A stretch of DNA of 64,000 bases from Lineus longissimus (GCF_910592395.1 NC_088308.1:10433001-10497000), one strand, 5' to 3'; numbered from the stretch's first letter, positions 21,352 to 32,259 are shown. The notes: generated from the sequence alone by a model not told the origin. Numbers and translations are program-made.

Positions 21352-22589
21352 AATCAAGCGCCATCCAATGGGACGACGGAAAAGTCGATATCAGCAACAA
21401 GACGTCACAGGGTAGATCTTAACTCCAGGAAACGCCTTACTAGTGCATCGTTGCACGTAGAAAGAGTCGATGCATGGAGAGCTAACTTGGGTTTCAAATC
21501 AGAGCAATCTTGACACTAGAGGCGCTGATTACGTTACTTACAACGCTTCCAGAACTAATAAGTTGCCATCATCTTAAAAAGCAGTACCGCGGTTGTATTT
21601 CAGGAAAGAATCTTTCTTATTGCTGTGAGGCTATCGCATCACCACAGCGCCCGAGAAAATGATTGCTGCCCTACGCTGCGTTTGTAGTTCTCAATACAAT
21701 CAACTCAAAACTCACTAGTAAGTGTCAAATTTTATTGATGAAGATGATATTTGTTATTTTTAAATAAAATATAACGTTTATGAGAGAAAGTCGCAAATTC
21801 GGCCTGAATAAGATTTACAGTCTGAACTGGCGACACAGTTTATGACGTAGGATTGTCAAAACTCTGAATTTGCAGGATGCTGACATCCAAGATGGCGGCA
21901 ATTGATCAGTTCCAGTGTCTGATTTTTTTAAATTTCGGCACTGGGGCGAGTTTGAAATCGGAGTTAACATCGGAAAAGCGCGATAATTCAGTCAGATTTT
22001 GAATTTATCCTTTTTTGGTGCAATTTGTTGATGGAAACTACTTAATGTGTATAATAGCCGACAGCTGGGCAACATTGCCCTCAATAATGCCAATGGTCCT
22101 CTAATGATAATTATGACAGGAGATGTCTCTATATATAGCGCTTTGCACTGTGTTATCTACTGTCTCAAAGCGCTTTACAATCACTATCATTGTTACCCAG
22201 CCTATCCAGAAACCTTTCTGGAAAACAAAGAGAACGCCCAATCTCGCGCACACACGGACATTTCAGGCCAGTTGAGAGTTACCGAGGGGCCCTGGCCGAG
22301 TATTATCTAACCCGGGACTTACCCGACGCAAGGCCGACGTTTAACTGTTGTGCCACCGCGCTTCCTCTCCAATTTTCTGTCTTTTAAACACTAAAAAGAG
22401 AGGAACCGCCAAATATGCTACAAAGGTCTGACCTAACAAGATTACCAGGTGAAGAAACGTTTCGTTTTTTGGAAAAAAAACTTATTTTCGAATTTGATCG
22501 ATTCGTGTTGCAGTTATGGTCACGGCTACTAATTGCAACTACCACCGACACTGTAACTATTATTAATTATGTAAAACTTTCTTTTTGTA
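21352..22589. repeat. Duplicated downstream flank of U2 gene with SINE-like piece
   Basis: 21700-22440 matches 47670-48400. It includes a TATATAGCGCTTT...AAAGCGCTTTACA segment (about 22128-22180) and a tRNA-like head on the minus strand (22290-22370), ending 220 bp below the U2 stop codon. The 3' UTR of U2 should lie here. AAUAAA is degenerate near 22480 (AATAAG on the minus strand). Confidence 0.5.
22290..22370 (-). mobile_element. tRNA-like SINE head
   Basis: On the minus strand, GCGGTGGCACAACAGTTAAA (A-box-like) is followed about 35 nt later by GTCCCGGGTTAGATAATA (B-box-like), the pol III promoter layout of tRNA-derived SINEs. Related copies lie near 19100-19190, 35858-35935, 38905-38985, 46970-47048, 48240-48305 and 50415-50495. 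All are on the minus strand, below terminal-domain copies, so they were duplicated with the unit. None folds as a real tRNA. Confidence 0.5.
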
Positions 22590-23464
22590 TTAGATGTAAA
22601 CTTTCGCTTTCAATGTATGACCTTTCCTGAATTTGTATTTCTTCGGCCAAAGTATCGGCCTTTTCTTTTCGTCGACAAAGCAGAAAAATGCAGCTTGGCC
22701 AACGACGGTAAAGATGTACCGAATTTTGGCTTTGATGGGAAATGCTAAAGCTGATGACTTGTCCCTGCACGAATCAGCTTGGAACATATACAACTTTTGA
22801 ATTCTGTGTTTTTCGCCTGATTCTCGATAGCAATCACCGCAATCCTGCCATGCAACGCCAATGATACTAGTTCCTAATATCCTGGCATAAGAAATTGTTC
22901 TTAACTTATTCTCCTCTAGTTGAATCGTTCGCATCGTATTATACATGTATTTTCTTTCCGTTATGGTTATTTTGAAAGGTTTGAATGTAAACTCGAATAG
23001 GTTTCCTTCAGAGTCAAACTGAGGATTACTAAGCGTGACGGGAAACAACGATGAAAACAGGAATGCAGTGTACTTTGCTTCTCCGAGAGATTTTAAGAAA
23101 TTAAGTTTCAGGACAAGACCAAGGTTTCTGATACTGAACAATTTCAAAGAAGTGACAAGCATCTTTAAACCAAGGAGATAGGTCAGTGCAAAGACGGCTA
23201 TATTGCTATTAACTGTAAACCGAAGATATCGAAATGTTGAATTACCGGGGCCACGACTACCCCTGAAGTTGTTATACGGTAGCAACAATTTTTGGCGGTT
23301 GCGTCCATCTAAACTAAATGCAACTGCGCGAAGGCCACTATCCTGCCACCACCGTGCGCCATCCTGGCAAATACCGATAACCCCGTCCTCATATTCACCA
23401 GCAATATCAACGAGATCATTTTTGAAGAAATTATGCTTTAATGTATATGGCGACTTATCTTTTT
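22590..23464 (-). CDS. U2 gene, exon 2b: unrecognised C-terminal domain
   Basis: 875 bp encoding the last about 291 residues of the intact U2 gene. It starts in phase after a 40-nt putative intron (EKDKSPYTLKHNF...), then GEYEDGVIGICQDG, NSTFRYLRFTVNS, hydrophobic VFALTYLLGLK, FDSEGNLFEFTFKPFKITIT, paired cysteines CGDCYRE, FQADSCRD and FFCFVDEK, and the basic end KKYKFRKGHTLKAKVYI. The spaced cysteines and secreted context suggest an extracellular, mostly beta fold. I recognise no family. It is conserved codon by codon among nine copies in this window, and synonymous-looking changes dominate by eye. Confidence 0.75.
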
Positions 23465-23504
23465 CTTGTGAAAATACAAAAACATTGAAAGTTGACGTCA
23501 CTAC
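23465..23504 (-). other. Putative 40-nt micro-intron (U2)
   Basis: GT at 23504-23503 and AG at 23466-23465 bound 40 nt with a pyrimidine-leaning end (TGTATTTTCACAAG). Without removal, the conserved exon 2a frame stops shortly after, and exon 2b is in another frame. With removal the two conserved frames join. The same length and ends occur in U3 and U4, with 41 nt in U1. Confidence 0.6.
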
Positions 23505-23634
23505 CGCTCTGATAGTAGTTAGACCCACAATACACTTCATATTTAAGTGGTAGTGCCACTTGGAATAGTAGACTGGAAATTGTCCTTTGATAATTGGACT
23601 GTAGCTGTGCTGGTATTTCTGGAGTTACGAAATA
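23505..23634 (-). CDS. U2 gene, exon 2a
   Basis: 130 bp reading YFVTPEIPAQLQSNYQRTIS to the conserved VALPLKYEVYCG and YYQS. The acceptor is ATATATTTACAG just before it, in phase 0, which matches the phase-0 donor of exon 1. The alternative acceptor 36 nt upstream (TTTATTGCAG) would put the exon out of phase. The frame choice is supported by copies lacking the micro-intron, where this frame runs directly into the terminal domain. Confidence 0.65.
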
Positions 23635-24222
23635 CTGTAAATATATGGTTCGTTGTCCATCTGCAATAAAGTAAGGTTTGGGAAATGAATGATAAGCAAT
23701 AATAACTGCACCTTATCTAGCACGAGGTACCAAATTCTGAAAACAAGGTATTTTAATCAAATGGCTATCGATCCTATTGACCGGGTGTTGCTTGGTTTTC
23801 GTCACAGAATATAATGCCTAAAATGGCTGGCTAGTTTAGTAGTGCTTGATAAGCTGATAAAAAAAGTGTCTTTATCCCATCCAAAACATCCGTGTACCCA
23901 CTATAACGCCCTAGAACAGCATTTGATTTCGCACTTTGACAAAAAGGTATATCTCAAAGGAATTGGCAGCTTTTTACCGTAGTATATTTGTTCTTCTTTT
24001 GGTTCACCAGTTCACCTATTTCACCTATTATTCTGAACGTTTGCGCTGCTTTTCCAATTTTGTTTCATCTCTTTGACAGTAGAAACACGCGTTATTCGTT
24101 ATTTTCATTGGGCACAAGTCCATGTCGGAGTAAAATCATATGGGATTGTTATTCTTTGGTTTCGAAAATATAGTAGCCAAATTTGTAAATTGAGATATCC
24201 TGAAACGAAAAAGCGGTATTAC
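23635..24222 (-). other. U2 main intron
   Basis: 588 bp between exon 1 and exon 2a, near-identical in layout to the U3 intron (40238-40797). It includes the CGTTATTCGTTATTTTCA phrase. The donor GTAATACC is consensus. No insertion is present. Confidence 0.55.
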
Positions 24223-24480
24223 CTGTATCACCAAATACCGGTATTTTAAACCAGTTTTCCTCCAGCTACAATTCCATGTTGCTTTGTTTGATGGGAAAAC
24301 CCAGTGGCAGTCATGACCTATGATGGAGAATGCCTGGCACTCCAGAGCAATCGCGCATGTTAACCCGCACTGGAGGACAGAATCAGCCCGCTGGATCCTG
24401 GATTTCGGTTTATCAACGTATCTGCTGTACGTCAGTACGAAAATTATTACTCGTACAAGCGCAGTTACACTGCCAACCAT
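24223..24480 (-). CDS. U2 gene, exon 1: signal peptide and PAN/apple-like segment
   Basis: 86 codons from ATG at 24480 to the donor CAG/GTAATACC. Hydrophobic leader VTALVRVIIFVLTYSR, then RIQRADSVLQCGLTCAIALE, CQAFSI, a further Cys before HWVFPSN, and WNCSW. The cysteine spacing and CQAF phrase are like a minimal PAN/apple module. Joined to exons 2a and 2b it predicts a secreted protein of about 420 residues. The open frame extends upstream of this ATG to 24525, but the TATA position favours the 24480 start. Confidence 0.7.
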
Positions 24481-24555
24481 TTTCTTTAATTGGTAAACTC
24501 GAAAGTAGAGGCGAAATTCTGGCAATATTTCTGTCTAAGATTGGTCATTGGACTT

Positions 24556-24565
24556 CTTATATAAA
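24556..24565 (-). promoter_or_regulatory. TATA box of U2 gene
   Basis: TTTATATAAG on the minus strand, 76 nt upstream of the ATG, implying a 5' UTR of about 45 nt. CCAAT-like motifs (TCCAATGACCAATC) follow immediately downstream. The block is identical in U3 (41131-41140), degenerate in U4 and deleted in U1. Confidence 0.6.
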
Positions 24566-26129
24566 CATATAGTGTGAAATCGAATATCACAAACATTTTG
24601 GCATTCCGAATGAGTAGGAGACATAGTAGTTGAAGAGGAAAGCACGGAATCACCAAAGGCGAATCACAAATCCTGATCCTGAAACGGCGTGGCTTTCACG
24701 AAACTAACATTCCTGGCTCTTTCGAATAAGACTGATATAAATCGAGGGTCTAGGTACTCTGTGGTCATTTGTTTGCGAACGCTGAAATTCGTACACGGCC
24801 TCGATCATATGATTTCTAGAGTCCTTCGACACTGGTAAAAGTCCTTGAAGCTAGTGCATGAACACCACAAATGCGGGCAGTTAATTATTGGTCTATTACA
24901 TTGCAAACATAGCCTACATTTTATTACATGTTTTGAAGTCCAGAGCATCTTCCTTTAGGGTACATTCATGAGGATGCCCCCCCCCCCCCCCCCCAAGAGG
25001 AAAAACCAAAGACCAATAGGTCTTGAGACATTAGCCGCACTGGCTGAAGTTCTAACACAAAAGCAATTGTGCCTGATCAGAGCGTCGCTGGCACTTGACA
25101 ACAGGAAGGGGTGGGCGTTGCTGGTTTCTGAGTGTGAGGGGGTATAGTGGTGTCTGTTGACTGTGCTTTAAGAGAGACTAGGCATGATGCCAGTCTCTCT
25201 TAAAGTACAGTCAATAGACATTTGGTTTCAGTATTAGGTCTTTCATTGTAGCAATGCGAAAATGTAAGTAATTTTGGTTATGTCCGTCCTTTGTTATGAC
25301 CAAGTAGCTTCTAGAGAGACTCAACCACTCACTCTCTTGATTACAGCGGCCGCCTCAGCGCCACCACGCGGGGCCTAATGTCACTATTGTCATATCATAT
25401 ATCAAAGAAAACTAATCGGAAAATATCTGATATGTTAAATGTGAGGCCATCATAAGGTACTACCTTTAGAAGAAGAAAAGTGAAGATTTTCTATTGATCA
25501 ATATTTTCATGCCAAAATGAAATCCTTTAACTTTCTTCAAAACTTGTTTGTACATATCATTTCTCTTCTATTATAAGGACAGTCAAGCGCCATCTAGCGA
25601 GGATTGAAGATCTTTCCACTTGTAGCTCCACAAATAAACCAATGGAACCTATCTTACTGCAGCATGACGACAATGTTACATCCATACCACCCCCAGTGAT
25701 GCCAAGCGAACATTTGATGGTAGAATCCACCTACATGTATCATCGACTGTGTAAACAAAATATCGCATACTGCTTCCGATGTTGTGTGCATACCGATGCA
25801 ATGTAACCTTACCAAACTATATAGACAGTTAAGCGACATAAAGTTTATTTTGCGGGTGAAATTCCGTTTATGAATGAAGAGACGTTTGTCTGAGATATGT
25901 TACAAGTGAAGCGTTTGGTGTCCTAAACTATTTCATGAAATAGTTGAATTACGTTAAAGTGATGATGTCAATACAGCTTCCTCTTGTTGTCGTTTTGCAA
26001 CAACAGGCAGGTTTTGCAACCCATACGAACGCCGAAGAACTGAGTATGATTGCCTGTGGTGTAATCATAATGTCATATGTCCGAATTCATTCACACGACA
26101 CGTATTAAATCGGTGTTCATACTTGAATG
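24566..26129. repeat. Duplicated upstream flank of U2 with small insertions
   Basis: Matches 41141-45300 with its insertions removed. It contains a C homopolymer (about 24977-24994), an inserted segment 25101-25375 that carries the recurrent hairpin (25154-25217) and equals the left part of 41895-43002, and the AAAGG empty site for the BEL element (near 25475). The reverse frame 25839-25654 is conserved with 45094-44744 but frameshifted here. Confidence 0.6.
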
Positions 26130-27083
26130 AATGAATGAAATTTACATTTATATACCGCAAAATCCAAATTTTGCTCTAATGCGGTGTTTCAAAATATCGT
26201 CTGAACAGATGGGTTTTTAGCCCGCACCTGAAAATAGCAACAGTCTTAGCCTTTTTAATCTCAATGCTGAGCTCATTCCAAAGTCTGGCCGCCTGTACAA
26301 GGAAGCTCCTGCCACCGTACGTCTCCAGGCGATACCTGGGGATCCTCAGGAGACATTGTCTTCGGACCTCAGGGATCGCCCGGTGTCACGGGATGGGAGG
26401 AGGTCGGATATGTAAGCAGGGGCAAGTCTGTTTCTTGCTTTGTATATGAGGAGCATTGTCTTGAACTCTATACGTTCACGGATGGGTAGCCAATGTAGAC
26501 TTCTCAGCACGGGGGTAATATGTTCACGTTTACGCGTCCCTGTGATTGCTCGCGCTGCTTGATTCTGAACCTTTTGTAGCTTGTCAAGTACATTTTCATC
26601 GGCACGAACGAGCAGGCTATTACAATAATTCAGTCTGGAAATGACAGTTGATTGCACTAGAAGTTGCGTAGCTTCTTGCGTAAGGAGCTTTCGCATGCGG
26701 CCAATGTTTCGGACTTGAAATGTTGCACACTGTACTAGCTTGTTCACATGTGGGCCCATTGACAGCGTCTGATCAAACATAACACCAAGATTTTTGACTG
26801 GGTCAGGTGACACATAAACCTTTATGCCAGCGACCATCAGGGCATGGATATTGAGTGAGTTTACGACTCTCTGAGACCCAAACAACATGATCTCCGTCTT
26901 TCTCCGGATTTCCCTTGAGTTTGTTTTCCGTCAACCAGTTCTGAACTGAGGCAAGACAGTCTTCGAGACTTTTGATATGTAAAATCGTTGAACTTACTTG
27001 AAGGGCGACATATAGCTGATTGTCGTCAATATACCCATGACGCGGATTAGCACCTTGGTCTATCAGATGTCCAAGTGGAATTA
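26130..27083 (-). mobile_element. L2/CR1-like LINE, 3' part
   Basis: The minus strand carries the end of a non-LTR reverse transcriptase. The active site reads YIDDNQLY (27050-27020 region), then NPEKDGD with a frameshift, then a 180-codon ORF (26888-26346) with VSPDPVKNLGVMFDQTLSM, SRLNYCNSLL, LQKVQNQAARAI and SLHWLPIRERIEFK, the standard RT thumb of L2/CR1 elements. The C-terminus RLWNELS...FRCGLKTHLFRR follows after a frame change. The 3' end is a short TTCATTCATTCATTC tail at 26130-26145, typical of L2. The 5' continuation is at 33985-34221. Confidence 0.9.
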
Positions 27084-27274
27084 CTCTAGTTTCGTCTTTC
27101 TAAGGTACCTTCATTAAGCCCAGGTTAGCCCGCCTCCAACATACAGGGCAAACACCATCTGGAACATGATTGGATGGCGCCGGGCAAGGCAGGGGAGTAA
27201 TGAAGTTCATCGGTGTAACTGACACATTTCTCGACGGGTTGGTCGCGTATTGATCAGATTGTCCATAGTCAAAA

Positions 27275-27436
27275 GGCCTTTTTACATGGTGCGGGTTCGA
27301 AACGGATCGAGGAAGGTTCGGATATTTTCTACACGCACAAATGAGCCTTTGGTCATTGTGGCCAGTTTCTATCAGCGTACAAAAAATAAGCAAACCTTCC
27401 TCGATCCGGTTCGAACCCGCACCGTGCTAAAAGGCC
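27275..27436. repeat. 43-bp inverted pair containing pol III B-box-like sequence
   Basis: Arms start GGCCTTTTTACATGGTGCGG and end in its complement, with GGTTCGAACCC (a perfect B-box) in the right arm and GGTTCGAAAC in the left. It is probably a MITE nested in transposon A. The B-box may come from a tRNA-related source, but no A-box or cloverleaf is visible. Confidence 0.6.
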
Positions 27437-27593
27437 TAATATGACGAAACATGAAATGAATATCCCTTTGATGATCAGGCCTATCGACTGATTCAGTTGA
27501 AGGAAAGTGTCATTATACGTACAGGATTGTTCAAAAAAATGTTCACCTTCGAATCGGAAAAATCCGTACCACCAATGCGGAGTCGCAATAAAT

Positions 27594-28695
27594 TCAGTCC
27601 ATTTCTATTTCCTCCTCCAGAATGTTGACAAACTCAAGCCCAATTTCCTCCTCCTCTTGGTCTAGCTCCTGCAGTGGTCCGGCGTCAATTGGGGCTGCCC
27701 TGAACAAGGCCGACTCGAATCCACTCTCAATTACTTGCGGAGGTACAGCTTCCCAAGCCTCACTCACAATATTAACTACCTCACGCAGCCCAATACGTTC
27801 ACAGGTCCCGTCATCTTGGGTGTTGTCATTTTTCCAGGCTTTCCACGTCTTCCGCAAATTGTTCTTAAAGGATTTCATCACGGCAACATCGAGGGGTTGT
27901 GCCAGAGACGTACAGCATGCCGGGATAAAATTGAGGATGCCTCCCAATTCTGTCACTCGGAGACCGAAATTCCCCGTGCGGTGCACTCTGTACCTATCCA
28001 CGAGGAGAACAAATTGATCGGTATCTTGTGTGGTGATGTATGGCTCGAATACTTCATCTAACCAAAGATTGGCAGTCTCCTCCTTCATCCAACCTGTAGC
28101 GGAGGAGGTTATAATAATGTTTGCAGGCAATTCCTCCTCTTGCAGGGCTGCCAGTTGTCGGACGAAACCAGTCCTCAGCGTCAGCCAGCAGCGTGCTGGT
28201 ATTCTTATTCACTTTCCGGAGAGAGATCTTCTTTCTCTTCATGAATGCTTCTACCCATCCGGCGGAAGCGTGGAAAACGTGCTGTGTAGGTCTGGACTCT
28301 ATGAAGCCTTGTTTTTGTTCGTCCGGCAACTGATTCCACCAGTCTTCAAATATCGTCATAGCACTGGCTTGTATGTCCTGGATCGCAACAGGCAGCCTCC
28401 TCTCCCTCAGCCGCTGGTACCATTGGTAAACACGCTCCTCGACTACCAGCCATTGACCCACCAGTCGCTCTTTGACTGTCCTGTCCTTGCCGCGACCTTC
28501 GCGCTCTTTCTCTTCCAGGTGTTCAAGGTTCCACTTTCTCAACGTTAAAACTGGGATCTTGTAATGTTCGGCAAACTAGTTCATGCTTTCGACTGTTCCA
28601 TTCAATAGCCCTGTCTCAAGGTCCCGCAAGTACGCTATTTTCTCGGATACCGAATAGCTCCTTCGCCGTTTTCTCAAGGGTTCTTCTTGTTCCAT
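27594..28695 (-). pseudogene. Transposase of element A (CENP-B HTH plus partial DDE)
   Basis: Begins at ATG 28695 (MEQEEPLRKRRRSYSVSEKI). A first HTH region is interrupted by one TAG, then comes a CENP-B/Tc5-type DNA-binding region (VKERLVGQWLVVEERVYQWY...GWVEAFMKRKKISLRKV). After ADAEDWF the frame shifts, and the protein resumes at LPANIIITSSATGWM. The first part of the DDE domain, including the NxDET motif, is deleted. The second Asp (VLLVDRYRVH) and the CTSLAQPLD segment remain, ending in an acidic tail (QEEEEIGLEFVNILEEEIEM). Inactive. Confidence 0.85.
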
Positions 28696-29892
28696 ATTGA
28701 CTGTTTGTCTGGGGGCGAGTGATCATCGGCGTTAGGCCTTTATAGGCCTAGGATGTCAAGACATGTTTTTCTTCTATTAAAATAGAAGAAAGTGACAACG
28801 TGTGCCATAATTACCATGAAATAACCGTTTACATCGCGTCTGGCAAAAGCAAGGCACAGGGCCTACTAAATTTTAAATTTTATGAAATTCAATTTTCTCT
28901 GTAGTGAATTAATTTCACTAATTAATTTGGGACTCAATAAGAGGTAGGTCAATCCGATATCCACAGCAAGTTGTAGGTCTGGATGCTGAAATGGGGCTTT
29001 CTAAACGAGACATTAAAATGTTGAAGATTGTTTTTTCTGGCACACTCTGTATGAATCAACCCATTTGCCGATTTTGGAATAAACCCTTGAATGAAATTGA
29101 CATTTCCTGGGACATGTGCATTGACCGTCTCGTCGCGGCCGGTGCAAACGGCATACAGTTCGGCCATTCACATTGGTCAGTGATGTTGAATAGAACTGAA
29201 TGATCCATTGTAATGGTAACTTGGGGCTGAGGCCTAAATACCGGCATGAATATATGGAAGGTACCTCAGAAAGACGAAACTAGAGTATATATACTGTACC
29301 TACTCAGTTATACCGACAGTTCATTAAATATCCGTAGATCAGCGGACCGCCTTTTTCACCATGTGACTGTGGTAATGCTACTCACGTGGTACATATAAGC
29401 CCCGGCAACATTTTAATATTCATTTATCGGGGTCAGTTCACTGTGTTGCAATGTGGTCTGACTGAAGTATGTTCAATAGCGCGTGTCGGCGGGTTTTATG
29501 CCTCACGTATTGGCTTCAAAAGGCGATATTCAGGCTGTTTGTAATACAGGGTGTTCCAAAATAATGTTCCAATGAACCCTGCTGGCGGTCAAGCAACAAC
29601 TTGCTGATGATTATTGCTTTTATAAAAAAAATCAATAAGCTTTATGGGCATTTAGCTATGAACAGAGGGTGCATTGTTACCGGTATGCCAAGGGTAATAG
29701 AAAACGATTGGTGGCAATTTCATTTTCCTTGATTCATTTTGTCAGACATGAAAGACTAAAAGTAAAATGTAAAGATTCATTTTTTGTTCAACAGTTGATA
29801 AATCCTGAACAAACAGGTTCTCAAACAAAAACAACATTCTTACATAACAATTTCAACACATTGACATCTTAAGTCAACAAATCAACTAATTA

Positions 29893-30415
29893 ATGTCAAT
29901 CTCGTCATCAAATCCAAGTCCATCTTCTTCAAAATCGTCCATCTCCTGATTGTCTAATAGCAAATCATGGTCAGCTGCTGCTCCATCATGCATAAGCCCG
30001 GCCACGTCCCACGACCTCACGTTGGCCTCAGGCACTATTGCATCCCATGACCTTGAAACAATGTTCAAAACGGTTTCCCATTGAATTTTTGGACAACTTC
30101 CATTTGCATCCGTATTGTTTTTTTCCACCTTTTCCATTCGTTGCGCGTTCTTGATTTGAAGGCCCGCATAACTATACAATCCAATGGTTGCACAATCGAG
30201 GTACACCCAGGGGGAATGTACTGAGTAACGACATTAACATCAGCGGCTTGAAGTTGAAATTCTTCCTGCAGATGAACACGACAGCGATCCATTATCAATA
30301 GCGAATTGTCCTCTACCTCCTCTCTTTCGATTCCATCAACAAAAGGACAGAAAACCTCAGTGAGCCAGAACTCCAAAGCTTCCTGTCTAATCCATCCAGT
30401 TGGCGTTCCAATCAC
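29893..30415 (-). pseudogene. Element B transposase, exon 4 (DDE C-terminal half)
   Basis: The acceptor TCCTGTATTTTTAG precedes VIGTPTGWIRQEALEFWLTE. It contains the second catalytic Asp (NSLLIMDRCRVH) and IPPGCTSIVQPLDCIVMRAF, the pogo-type third block. A frameshift at the T run near 30120 moves the C-terminus (IQWETVLNIVSRSWDAIVPE and an acidic tail) to another frame, stopping near 29887. Confidence 0.8.
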
Positions 30416-30422
30416 CTAAAAA

Positions 30423-30757
30423 TACAGGAAACCTGGTGAACGCCTAGTGTTTTATTTTACAACACAGTGAATGTGCTTCAAAAATTGAAAGACATCAATT
30501 TTTACTGTTTTAATACATGTCTAATACACCTAGGTATACCGGGGCATAAAATGATGACTGAGGCAACGTGCAAGACAAACTTAGACGCCTGCCGTTTAGT
30601 CGAGTGTTTAACTATAAACAGAACACATGTCTTTTTCAGAATTTGTGTTTTGAAATTAAACACATCTTGAGTAAAAAACCGTGTCATAAGTGTTTTGAAA
30701 CTGTAACAGAAATAACATGTAAATGTGTTTTCTTTAAAAACATCCAGTTTTACAGTG
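30423..30757. mobile_element. MITE in intron 3 of element B
   Basis: Ends resemble CTGTAAACCTGG/CATCCAGTTTTACAG. It is an inverted copy of 31323-31515 with an extra about 150 bp in the middle (30520-30670). It lies 8 bp from the exon 4 acceptor. Confidence 0.65.
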
Positions 30758-30910
30758 CAGCCAGAAAAACTGGTACATGTCTTCCGTTGTCTAACACTAA
30801 GATAAATTTACAATTGATAGTCATCGAACCAACATTTCATACTTTTATTTACAATTTTTATAGCAAAGCGGTGTTTGTCGGGATTGAAAAGAAATCAATT
30901 TTTTACCTAC

Positions 30911-31274
30911 CCGTACATTATCAGGACAATTCTGCCACAGTCGCCGTACCAATGGGCCTTCCTGTGCAGCTTTGATGATGACAAAAGCTGGCGCTTTTTC
31001 TCCTTCTCTGGTACAGCAAAGTGCGACTGTACACCCCAGCTCATGGTTCCCTCTGCTGCTCTTGATGTTAATTTGTTTTTGGCCCTTTTCGTTATAGGTT
31101 CTGTTGTGCATGCTGTCCATCACCATGAAAGTCTCATCCATGTTCGAAATTGTTTTGTAAGCCACATCCTCAATCATTCCATGGATCATTTGTCGGAACT
31201 CCGCCACCATTTCATCAGCATTTTCAGGCAGAGTCTGCGCATCCTTAGTCGCCTTTCTTCTTGAGATTTCTGTT
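30911..31274 (-). CDS. Element B transposase, exon 3 (first catalytic Asp)
   Basis: Acceptor TTTTTTACAG, donor GTAGGT. Encodes TEISRRKATKDAQTLPENAD, then TISNMDETFMVMDS with the NxDET motif carrying the first DDE Asp, then GCTVALCCTREGEKAPAFVI. The exon is open. It lies between two introns that contain inverted copies of the same MITE. Confidence 0.8.
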
Positions 31275-31322
31275 CTGTAAAAAAAGGCAATGTTGTAGTT
31301 TCGATCTCGTACTACGTATATA

Positions 31323-31515
31323 CTGTAAATCTGGATGTTTTTGAAGAAAACTCATTTACATGTTGTTTCTGTTACAGTTTCTAAACACTTATGACACGTT
31401 TTATTTATTCAAGATGTGTTTAAACAGTAAAAATTGATGTCTTTCTATTTTTGAAGCACATACACTGTGTTAAAGTAGTAAAATGAAACGCTAGGCGTGC
31501 ACCAGGTTTACAGTG
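31323..31515. mobile_element. MITE in intron 2 of element B
   Basis: TA-flanked (31321-31322 and 31516-31517) with terminal inverted repeats CTGTAAATCTGGATG/CACCAGGTTTACAG. Same family as 30423-30757 in the opposite orientation, so exon 3 sits between complementary intronic sequences. Confidence 0.7.
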
Positions 31516-31678
31516 TAGAAAGATTAGGAACAAACTTTATGAAACGTATTTTGGTAGCCGTGATGTTGAGCTTATAATAGAGAGTTGTTTTGATGATGTT
31601 CAATCTTATTGTGTTGGATGTTTTCATGCGCAACATCTTAATTGATAGGATTATCACACGGAAAATAACTCAAGTTAC

Positions 31679-31901
31679 CTTTTTGTAAATCTCTCCATCC
31701 ATTCCACAGATGCAGTAAAATTCGAACGTTCTGGTTTCTTGAGGATGATGTCCATCTTTTCCTCATCCGGTAACTCATCCCACCATTGTGCCCACATTAG
31801 CTCAGCTCTATTTCTGATGTCTTCTGATGAAACTGGCAGCCCAACGCGTCGAACACATTGAAATCATTCCAAGAGACGTTCCTCCATAACAGGCCAATAC
31901 G
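31679..31901 (-). pseudogene. Element B transposase, exon 2 (CENP-B-type HTH)
   Basis: Acceptor TTTCCAG, donor AAG/GTAACT. Reads YWPVMEERLLE, a TGA stop in place of a Trp codon, then GLPVSSEDIRNRAELMWAQW and SVEWMERFTK, aligning with the DNA-binding part of element A (WLVVEERVYQWYQRLRERRL). The stop shows that this copy is dead. Confidence 0.75.
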
Positions 31902-32259
31902 CTGGAAAGGAATACAGCATTGTTAAAATAACATCATAAGTACATGTAGTTCTAAGATAACCTTTACATTGCTCTTAACTCATTCACCCCAACGACGCTA
32001 TCCCAGAATGTTTAATGACATTTTCCGATTTGTGGGATTTTTTTTAAATTGAAGAAATGTTCTTCATTAGCAACAAATGAACAAGTTTTCTTCATAAGTT
32101 TTTCTCTCAAAAAACTGAATTTTGAGAAAGACTTACCAGAAGATGTCGTCTGCTGAGGCTCTGTACTGGCCGAGTTAAATTTCAACGATGGTTTCATATC
32201 GTCCTAACAGCTTCATGCAACATGGGTGTATGCTAATGTATTTAAAAGGGTTAACGTAC

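Larger units (their letters stand above)
27084..29285 (-). mobile_element. pogo/CENP-B-type DNA transposon A
   Basis: 2.2 kb element with near-perfect terminal inverted repeats of about 29 bp (CTCTAGTTTCGTCTTTCTAA at the left, inverse at 29257-29285) between TA dinucleotides (27082-27083, 29286-29287). It carries a minus-strand transposase with HTH and DDE parts and is inserted in the LINE. It abuts transposon B directly, the TA at 29286-29287 serving both. Confidence 0.88.

Noticed and set aside
27400-27425. Possible tRNA gene (GGTTCGAACCCGCACC)
   Set aside because: No A-box, anticodon arm or acceptor pairing can be drawn. The motif is part of an inverted repeat.
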